Source of the DNA: Bacillus sp. E(2018)
GTDB taxonomy: Bacteria; Bacillota; Bacilli; Bacillales; Fictibacillaceae
NCBI RefSeq assembly: GCF_005503015.1
Contig: NZ_SCOL01000013.1
Coordinates: 1 to 12,963, forward strand
Direction: 5' to 3'
Length of the DNA: 12,963 bases
The notes below the pieces were generated by a model. That model did no database searches. It saw nothing but the letters and a program-made list of their open reading frames with translations, and had not been told where the DNA came from. Below, piece by piece: positions 7,511 to 12,963 of this stretch. The position numbers and the translations under genes were made by a program. The first letter of the stretch is position 1. Each line of letters begins with the position of its first letter.

Positions 7511-9931
7511 TTAGACCGTTTGAACGACAAAATCGTTCTCTTCAACATCAATCTTAACGGTCTGCCCTTTGTTGATATTTCCTCTTAGAAGCTCTTCAGA
7601 TAATCGATCTTCAATCTTACGCTGTAAGGCACGACGCAATGGACGAGCTCCGTAATCTGGATCGTATCCTTCTTCTGTAATCTTTTCAAGAGCGGCTTGA
7701 GTCAACTCGATCTCAATTCCTTGATCACTTAAACGTTGTTTCAGTGATGCGGCCATCAAGCTAACGATTCTTAGCAAGTGCTCTTTTTCTAAAGAATGGA
7801 ACACGATGATCTCATCAATACGGTTCAAGAACTCTGGACGGAATGCACGTTTTAGTTCATCCATTACTTTAGACTTCATATCGTTATACTTTTGACCTTC
7901 GTTATGAACAGCAAATCCTAGAGAACGGTTACGCTTAAGCGTGCTCGCTCCTACGTTTGAAGTCATGATCACAACTGTGTTTCGGAAATCGACTGTACGT
8001 CCTTTAGAATCGGTTAGACGACCATCTTCTAGCACTTGAAGTAAGATATTGAATACTTCAGGATGCGCTTTTTCGATCTCATCAAGCAAGATAACAGAGT
8101 AAGGCTTACGTCTAACTTTTTCAGTTAACTGTCCGCCTTCTTCGTGTCCAACATAGCCTGGAGGTGATCCAACGAGACGAGATGTTGTATGCTTCTCCAT
8201 GTACTCAGACATATCGATACGGATAATCGCATCTTCATCACCAAATAGTGTCTCGGCAACAGCTCTTGCAAGCTCTGTTTTACCAACACCTGTTGGTCCT
8301 AAGAAGATGAACGAGCCGATCGGACGCTTCGGATCTTTAAGTCCGGCACGTGCTCTTCGGATCGCTTTAGAGATTGCCGTAACAGCCTCAGACTGTCCGA
8401 TAACGCGATCATGCAGAATCTCTTCCATCTTCAGAAGACGTTCTGTTTCCTCTTCAGCGAGCTTGGAAACCGGAACTCCCGTCCAAGACGATACAACTTG
8501 CGCGATATCTTCTGGTGTTACTTCTGTGTTTTCTTTCCCTTGCTTCTCTTTCCAAACATCCTTCGTCTTCTCTAACTCTTCACGAAGGCGTTGCTCAGAA
8601 TCTCGAAGTGAAGCTGCTTTTTCAAATTCTTGACTTTGAACAGCTGCATCCTTCTCTTTACGAACTTCCTCTAGCTTTTGTTCAAGCTCTTTTAAGTTCG
8701 GTGGTGCTGTATAGGAACGAAGACGAACTTTTGACGCCGCTTCATCAATTAGATCAATCGCTTTATCTGGTAAGAAACGATCTGAGATGTAACGATCTGA
8801 TAGCTGAACAGATGCTTCGATCGCTTCATCCGTAATCGTCACACGGTGGTGAGCCTCATAACGGTCGCGAAGTCCTTGAAGAATTTGAATACTCTCATCC
8901 TTCGTTGGCTCGTTAACCGTAATCGGCTGGAATCGGCGCTCAAGCGCTGCATCTTTTTCGATATACTTTCTATACTCATCAAGTGTTGTAGCACCGATAC
9001 ATTGAAGTTCACCACGTGCAAGAGCTGGTTTCAGAATGTTAGATGCATCGATCGCACCTTCTGCTCCACCTGCACCGATCAGTGTATGAAGTTCGTCGAT
9101 GAATAGAATGATGTTCCCAGCTTGGCGGATCTCATCCATTACTTTTTTCAGACGGTCTTCAAATTCACCTCTGTACTTTGTTCCAGCTACAACTGTACCC
9201 ATATCAAGCGTCATTACACGCTTATCACGAAGTGTTTCTGGCACTTCGTTATTGATGATCTGCTGTGCTAAACCTTCAGCGATAGCCGTTTTACCAACAC
9301 CTGGCTCACCAATCAATACAGGGTTGTTCTTCGTACGGCGGCTCAGAACCTCGATAACACGCTGAATTTCTTTTGCACGCCCGATTACCGGGTCTAGTGT
9401 ACCTTCACGAGCAATGGCCGTTAGATCACGAGCTAAGCTGTCTAACGTTGGTGTGTTGGCACTCGCAGATGAACCTCTATGACTAGAAGAAGATTCATTG
9501 CTTCCTAGTAACTGAAGCACTTGTTGACGTGCTTTGTTAAGGCTAACACCTAGGTTGTTTAGAACACGAGCTGCAACGCCTTCGCCTTCACGGATCAATC
9601 CTAATAAAATATGCTCTGTTCCCACGTATGAATGTCCGAGTTTACGAGCTTCATCCATAGAAAGTTCTATCACTTTTTTCGCACGAGGCGTGTAATGAAT
9701 CGTTTGAACTGCTTCCTGACCGCGACCGATCAATGTTTCCACTTCTTTTTGAATCTTTTCTGGCCCTAGACCAAGAACTTGAAGGGCTTTTGCTGCAATT
9801 CCTTCTCCCTCACGGATTAATCCAAGCAGGATATGTTCAGTTCCCACGTTATTATGACCTAAACGAATCGCTTCTTCTTGTGCTAAAGCTAAAACTTTTT
9901 GTGCTCTCTCAGTAAAACGACCAAACATCAT
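7511..9931 (-). CDS. clpC: ATP-dependent Clp protease ATPase / chaperone ClpC
   Basis: Hsp100/AAA+ unfoldase that feeds substrates to ClpP, working with the adaptors MecA and McsB. From ATG 9931 the protein has 806 aa. Two Clp-N repeats come first, each with [19 protein letters not shown]1 has Walker A GEPGVGKT (K214) and the Walker B core FIDELHT. The middle segment carries a UVR motif ([20 protein letters not shown]). AAA2 has GPTGVGKT (K551) and a [15 protein letters not shown] arginine-finger region. K214 and K551 fall where I remember them in B. subtilis. The frame is open to GTG 9940, but AAGGAG lies only one base from that codon and ten from ATG 9931, so 9931 is chosen. It follows mcsB by 14 bases and is last in the CtsR-controlled operon. 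Confidence 0.97.
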   Translation of the reverse strand: MMFGRFTERAQKVLALAQEEAIRLGHNNVGTEHILLGLIREGEGIAAKALQVLGLGPEKIQKEVETLIGRGQEAVQTIHYTPRAKKVIELSMDEARKLGHSYVGTEHILLGLIREGEGVAARVLNNLGVSLNKARQQVLQLLGSNESSSSHRGSSASANTPTLDSLARDLTAIAREGTLDPVIGRAKEIQRVIEVLSRRTKNNPVLIGEPGVGKTAIAEGLAQQIINNEVPETLRDKRVMTLDMGTVVAGTKYRGEFEDRLKKVMDEIRQAGNIILFIDELHTLIGAGGAEGAIDASNILKPALARGELQCIGATTLDEYRKYIEKDAALERRFQPITVNEPTKDESIQILQGLRDRYEAHHRVTITDEAIEASVQLSDRYISDRFLPDKAIDLIDEAASKVRLRSYTAPPNLKELEQKLEEVRKEKDAAVQSQEFEKAASLRDSEQRLREELEKTKDVWKEKQGKENTEVTPEDIAQVVSSWTGVPVSKLAEEETERLLKMEEILHDRVIGQSEAVTAISKAIRRARAGLKDPKRPIGSFIFLGPTGVGKTELARAVAETLFGDEDAIIRIDMSEYMEKHTTSRLVGSPPGYVGHEEGGQLTEKVRRKPYSVILLDEIEKAHPEVFNILLQVLEDGRLTDSKGRTVDFRNTVVIMTSNVGASTLKRNRSLGFAVHNEGQKYNDMKSKVMDELKRAFRPEFLNRIDEIIVFHSLEKEHLLRIVSLMAASLKQRLSDQGIEIELTQAALEKITEEGYDPDYGARPLRRALQRKIEDRLSEELLRGNINKGQTVKIDVEENDFVVQTV

Positions 9932-9945
9932 ACTCGTCACGCTCC

Positions 9946-11013
9946 TTATCGGTTTTCCAATTTTATTCTTTCTCTGATTAATGTGGCTCTTCTTATGTCA
10001 CGTTCTTCAGGAGTTAGAACTTCACCTGCATATTGTTGAAGAAAACCTGGTTGTGTAAGTATCATAAGCTCATTGAGTATCGTTTTTGAAATCCCAGGTA
10101 AAATCTCTAAATCAATGCCTAGCCGCACGTCTGATAAGCACTTGGCAGCTTCTTTTGATTGGATGATCCGGCAATTCTCTAACGTTCCCAATGAACGGAA
10201 TAACTTGTCTTCAAGCTGTAATTTCAATCCATCCTGCAGCTGTTGACGAGCTGCTCGTTCTTGTTGGATGACCTGCATGACAACACCTGCGAGATCTTCC
10301 ATTATATCCTCTTCCGACTTGCCTAGTGTCATCTGATTTGAAATTTGAAAAATGTTTCCTTGCGCCTCTGTACCTTCTCCATAGATCCCTCTTACCGCTA
10401 AACCTAGCTGATTGATCGCCGGGATGATGCGGCTCATCTTTTTCGAGAGTACGAGCGCTGGAAGATGCATCATGACAGAGGCACGAAGTCCAGTTCCTAC
10501 ATTCGTCGGACAGCTTGTTAAATATCCTCGTCTTTCATTAAACGCATAATCAACGTTTTTTTCGATAAAATCATCGATCTCATTCGCCCGATGAAGCACT
10601 TCTTCTAATTGAAACCCTGGTGCTAAACACTGGATGCGTATATGATCTTCTTCGTTCACCATGATGCTGACCGATTCATCTGCATTCATGAGAACGGCAC
10701 CATATTTCGCTTGCTCTGCTAAATTGGGACTGATCAGATGTTTCTCAACAAGTACCCGTTTTTGAACAGGTTTTAACTCCTCCATCATCAGCATTTCAAG
10801 CTTTTCTGCTTCTTCTTCATTTTCTGAGTTCATACAAGTCGAGATCGCTGAAATGACTTCATGAGCAGATTCTTTATCTGCTGCGATGGGAAATACATAT
10901 TGATGAATATTCCTTGCGAGTCGGACACGGCTCGATAGAACTATATCCGATTCTGGCCCCTCCCGTTTCATCCAGGGACTGATCGCGTCACTGATAAATC
11001 GTTCCAAAGACAT
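9946..11013 (-). CDS. mcsB: Protein-arginine kinase McsB
   Basis: Phosphorylates arginine residues on proteins, marking them for ClpC-ClpP, and inactivates CtsR under stress. It is homologous to phosphagen (creatine/arginine) kinases. The 355-aa protein shows SSRVRLARN (27-35), NEEDHIRIQ (120-128), [14 protein letters not shown] with C168 (167-180), and the C-terminal RDIRRA (338-343). In relatives R337 and D338 of this last motif bind phosphoarginine allosterically. All key segments look intact. It begins three bases after the mcsA stop; its likely ribosome-binding site, GGGGAGGG, lies inside the mcsA 3' end with a long spacing of about 13 bases. McsA is the activator of this kinase. Confidence 0.97.
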   Translation of the reverse strand: MSLERFISDAISPWMKREGPESDIVLSSRVRLARNIHQYVFPIAADKESAHEVISAISTCMNSENEEEAEKLEMLMMEELKPVQKRVLVEKHLISPNLAEQAKYGAVLMNADESVSIMVNEEDHIRIQCLAPGFQLEEVLHRANEIDDFIEKNVDYAFNERRGYLTSCPTNVGTGLRASVMMHLPALVLSKKMSRIIPAINQLGLAVRGIYGEGTEAQGNIFQISNQMTLGKSEEDIMEDLAGVVMQVIQQERAARQQLQDGLKLQLEDKLFRSLGTLENCRIIQSKEAAKCLSDVRLGIDLEILPGISKTILNELMILTQPGFLQQYAGEVLTPEERDIRRATLIRERIKLENR

Positions 11014-11016
11014 CGG

Positions 11017-11550
11017 TTACGTATCCCTCCCCTGTTGCAAGCGGTGCTCGATCTCTCTGATGACATCCCTTGTTTCAGCAGCTTTTTCAAATTCCTCATT
11101 TAATATATACTGCTGCAAAGCTTGCTTTAATTGCTGAAGCTGCTTTTTTTCTTGAATACTGCTTCCTGCACGGAGTGGAATCTTTCCCGCATGCAAAGTG
11201 TTACCACCATGAACTCTTTTAAAAATAGGATTAAGTTTCGATTCAAACGCCTTGTAGCAATTATCACAACCAAAGCGTCCGATCTTCGCAAACTGATAAT
11301 AACTCATCCCGCATTTTTCACAGCTTAATGAGGGCGGAATGAAGTTGGATGATGGCGTGTTCGGGACATGTCCATCGCCGTGTAAAAGCCCAGAAAGCAA
11401 TTGGTGAATGGAAAAAGAATTCGACCCCGGCAAGAATTCTCCTTTTTCTTTAGCACAATGTTCACAAATGTGAAATTCAGTTTTCTCCCCATTTATGATC
11501 TTTGTAAAATGTAAAGACGCTTCACGTTCATGGCACTCTTCACAATTCAT
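11017..11550 (-). CDS. mcsA: McsA, zinc-binding activator of McsB
   Basis: Small treble-clef-type protein that activates the McsB kinase. In B. subtilis it has also been linked to heavy-metal stress sensing. The 177-aa product has four CXXC pairs (C3/C6, C29/C32, C77/C80, C95/C98), suited to bind two zinc ions. A low-complexity linker lies at about 40-75. A C-terminal UVR domain (QLKQALQQYILNEEFEKAAETRDVIREIE) resembles the UVR motif in ClpC. The ATG is preceded by AGGGAGGGAG. It is the second gene of the operon, 36 bases after ctsR and three before mcsB. Confidence 0.96.
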   Translation of the reverse strand: MNCEECHEREASLHFTKIINGEKTEFHICEHCAKEKGEFLPGSNSFSIHQLLSGLLHGDGHVPNTPSSNFIPPSLSCEKCGMSYYQFAKIGRFGCDNCYKAFESKLNPIFKRVHGGNTLHAGKIPLRAGSSIQEKKQLQQLKQALQQYILNEEFEKAAETRDVIREIEHRLQQGRDT

Positions 11551-11586
11551 TCTGCTCCCTCCCTTTATATAGAATGAAAAAAAGGG

Positions 11587-12054
11587 CTATGTGGTTCGAT
11601 ATTTTAACGTTTTTATCATAGCTTTTAATAATTCTGCTCGTAATTCATCTCGTTCTGGAAGATTAAGCTTTAAAATCGATCTGTCCATCACGCTCAGCAT
11701 AAGTCTTGCTTCTCGTTCTGAAACGATCGTCTCTTCCATAAGTCTCTTTATTACATTTTCTGCGTTGCCTTGCGATATCCTCTCACCAATCAAGGTGGTT
11801 AAGTGATCAATTAAGTGGGCAGAGCTTTCGGTCCGGACCTTCATGATCCGAATATATCCTCCTCCACCTCTTTTACTTTCCACTACGAAGCCTTTTTCAA
11901 TCGTAAATCTCGTGTTTATCACGTAGTTTATTTGAGAAGGCACGCATTGAAACCTTTCCGCAATATCAGTCCGTTTAATTTCAATGGACGGATCATTAGA
12001 GCTCGAGAGAATTTGCTTTAAGTAATTTTCAATTACATCTGAAATATTCCTCAT
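11587..12054 (-). CDS. ctsR: Transcriptional repressor CtsR
   Basis: Dimeric winged-helix repressor of class III heat-shock genes (clpC operon, clpP, clpE in relatives). The 155-aa protein has an N-terminal helix-turn-helix (DIAERFQCVPSQINYVINTRF, about 30-50). The glycine-rich wing ESKRGGGGYIRI (59-70) includes R62 and G63-G66, the DNA contact and heat-sensing tip in B. subtilis. The C-terminal domain has the EREARLMLSVMDRS segment recognised by McsB/ClpC. The start is preceded by AAGGGGGAGGGG. Its own operator lies about 20 bases upstream of the start codon, so the gene is self-regulated. The call is firm. Confidence 0.97.
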   Translation of the reverse strand: MRNISDVIENYLKQILSSSNDPSIEIKRTDIAERFQCVPSQINYVINTRFTIEKGFVVESKRGGGGYIRIMKVRTESSAHLIDHLTTLIGERISQGNAENVIKRLMEETIVSEREARLMLSVMDRSILKLNLPERDELRAELLKAMIKTLKYRTT

Positions 12055-12073
12055 TTCCCCTCCCCCTTCTGAC

Positions 12074-12090
12074 TTTGACTAACTTTGACT
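12074..12090 (-). promoter_or_regulatory. CtsR operator
   Basis: On the minus strand the site reads AGTCAAAGTTAGTCAAA: two identical heptads (12090-12084 and 12080-12074) separated by three bases. This fits the CtsR box consensus RGTCAAA-N3-RGTCAAA. It begins just past the predicted transcription start near 12092, so bound CtsR would block initiation or clearance. It directly supports autoregulation. Confidence 0.93.
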
Positions 12091-12098
12091 ATAGTTAT

Positions 12099-12128
12099 AT
12101 TATAGCCTGCCTTTTTCCGAAAATGCAA
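12099..12128 (-). promoter_or_regulatory. SigA-type promoter of the ctsR operon
   Basis: On the minus strand a perfect -10 TATAAT (12104-12099) lies 18 bases after TTGCAT (12128-12123), a four-of-six match to TTGACA. Predicted start is near 12092, immediately before the CtsR box. I looked for a SigB promoter (GTTT then GGGTAT), known upstream of this operon in B. subtilis, and did not find one in the spacer. Confidence 0.8.
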
Positions 12129-12299
12129 ATCTCTATCCACCATTATTGCCGCATGATTATCTTCTTAACCTGTATGATTCTGTCGAAAAGATGATGCTTT
12201 TGGAGGAGGATGGATGTGTGCGTTAAGATGAGTTGAGTTCGATAAGTCGGTGGTCGTTGGTTGGTGTCGTGGTTGGTGTCGAAAATTCGATGAAAATTT

Positions 12300-12386
12300 T
12301 TATCCGTGAAATTATGAAGCTTATCTGTGAATATTTGGAGAATTATCATGAATAAAATTACAGGATTACCGTGAAATTATGTGCGG
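12300..12386 (+). repeat. Degenerate tandem array A, about 22-bp unit, four copies
   Basis: Four successive units begin at 12300, 12321, 12343 and 12366 with TTATCCGTGAAATTATG, TTATCTGTGAATATTTG, TTATCATGAATAAAATTA and TTACCGTGAAATTATG. Spacing is 21-23 bp, and units 1 and 4 are the most alike. Just before, GGTTGGTGTCG is repeated at 12259 and 12271. The array lies in the ctsR-5S spacer. A small minus-strand open frame across it mostly reflects the repeat and is not called as a gene. Confidence 0.7.
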
Positions 12387-12536
12387 TGTAGTTGATGCGG
12401 ATAGCTGATCAGGATATTTGTGGGTGGCATTTGTTGATGTTTTGGTGAGTTTTGACTTGGGTGTTGGTTGTAGGAGCTGCTTGAGAGGGCCTTTTGCGAT
12501 GAATTGGGAGCTTTTGCTGAAGAATATCGCGAAGGG

Positions 12537-12570
12537 GAAGATGGCTGTGGCCATCTTCTTCTTGTTTTGA
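12537..12570 (+). other. Perfect 9-bp hairpin with T-rich tail, terminator-like on plus strand
   Basis: GAAGATGGC (12537-12545) pairs perfectly with GCCATCTTC (12550-12558) around the loop TGTG, followed on the plus strand by TTCTTGTTTTG. It could stop plus-strand transcription heading toward the rRNA gene, but no plus-strand gene precedes it. The arm GAAGATGG is also the arm of the 5S terminator at 12867-12890. The tail is interrupted, so terminator function is uncertain. Confidence 0.45.
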
Positions 12571-12640
12571 GGGTTTTGAGTAACGTCTGAAGTGTTAAGT
12601 GTGCTTCTCGGGAATACCACGTTGGGTATCGCCTTGAGCT

Positions 12641-12725
12641 AATTAAGTCGAAACAAGAAAAATTAAGTCAAAATGAGAGTGAATTAAGTCGGAACGAGCC
12701 TCCATTAAGTCTAAAAACAAAAATA
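12641..12725 (+). repeat. Degenerate tandem array B, about 21-bp unit, four copies
   Basis: Four units begin at 12641, 12661, 12682 and 12704 with AATTAAGTCGAAACAAG, AATTAAGTCAAAATGAG, AATTAAGTCGGAACGAG and ATTAAGTCTAAAAACA. Each is 20-22 bp, and ATTAAGTC is invariant. A related GATAAGTCGG occurs at 12241. The array is distinct in sequence from array A but has nearly the same period. No gene is associated. Confidence 0.75.
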
Positions 12726-12859
12726 AAGGCGGTTCGCTAAATCTCGACAATCGCTCCCTGCCCGATCCAAGCTCTATACCCCCAGCCTCCCATACCTTAA
12801 TCACCCATATTCAGAAGTTTGGCAGCCGCCAAACCTCCTTATCTTCTTTTTAAAAACAC
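12726..12859. other. Spacer without a gene, one hairpin
   Basis: This stretch between array B and the 5S terminator holds no open frame of note. GTTTGGC (12817-12823) and GCCAAAC (12828-12834) form a perfect 7-bp stem with a 4-base loop. No T-run follows immediately on either strand, so a terminator role is doubtful. Confidence 0.5.
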
Positions 12860-12890
12860 AAAAAAAGAAGATGGATTTTCATCCATCTTC
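12860..12890 (-). terminator. Terminator of the rRNA operon
   Basis: On the minus strand GAAGATGGAT (12890-12881) and ATCCATCTTC (12876-12867) form a perfect 10-bp stem with loop GAAA, followed by TTTTTTT (12866-12860). It lies six bases after the 5S 3' end, as expected for the end of an rrn operon. Confidence 0.93.
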
Positions 12891-12896
12891 CTCATT

Positions 12897-12963
<67 letters not shown>

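Noticed and set aside
12143..12620. Two small minus-strand open frames (68 and 84 codons) in the ctsR-5S spacer
   Set aside because: The first runs across tandem array A and its FTDK-type residues come from the repeat. Neither has a convincing ribosome-binding site, recognisable domain or typical composition; the second is rich in K, T, S and P. Probably chance frames.
12300..12725. CRISPR array
   Set aside because: The units are tandem and degenerate with no unique spacers of constant length between conserved repeats, and no cas genes are present.

Overview
The window is a chromosomal segment of a Gram-positive, low-to-moderate G+C member of the Bacillaceae. Gene order and protein sequences closely match what I remember of the Bacillus subtilis rrn-ctsR-mcsA-mcsB-clpC-radA-disA-yacL-ispD-ispF-gltX-cysE region. 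Genus and species cannot be fixed by eye. All ten recognised protein genes, the rRNA fragment and the T-box leader lie on the minus strand, so transcription runs from the right edge to the left.

Right to left: the 3' part of a 5S rRNA with its terminator (12963-12860). Next is a roughly 750-base spacer with no convincing gene, holding two degenerate tandem-repeat arrays and two hairpins. Then comes a CtsR-controlled promoter and the protein quality-control operon ctsR-mcsA-mcsB-clpC (12054-7511), closed by a terminator. After a 500-base gap comes radA-disA-yacL-ispD-ispF, tightly packed. It covers recombination, cyclic di-AMP synthesis, a membrane PIN/TRAM protein and two steps of the MEP isoprenoid pathway. 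gltX (Glu-tRNA synthetase) follows after another gap. At the left edge a T-box leader with an apparent Cys specifier codon and its own terminator points out of the window, presumably to cysE-cysS.

Functional logic: CtsR represses its own operon through a heptad direct repeat just downstream of the -10. McsA and McsB form the arginine-kinase module that marks proteins for ClpC and its ClpP partner. The genes to the left are housekeeping functions that share a neighbourhood rather than one pathway.

The least expected feature is a short hairpin element present three times in the same orientation (1-113, 1999-2127, 7157-7285). Its 113-bp core has exactly the same length in all three copies. Each copy sits in a gap between transcription units: after the T-box terminator, between ispF and gltX, and between clpC and radA. 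One copy carries a paired G-C to A-T change at two positions that face each other in the predicted stem. Apart from this element and the spacer arrays, the window is a well-conserved housekeeping region, and I see no novel defence or mobile system.
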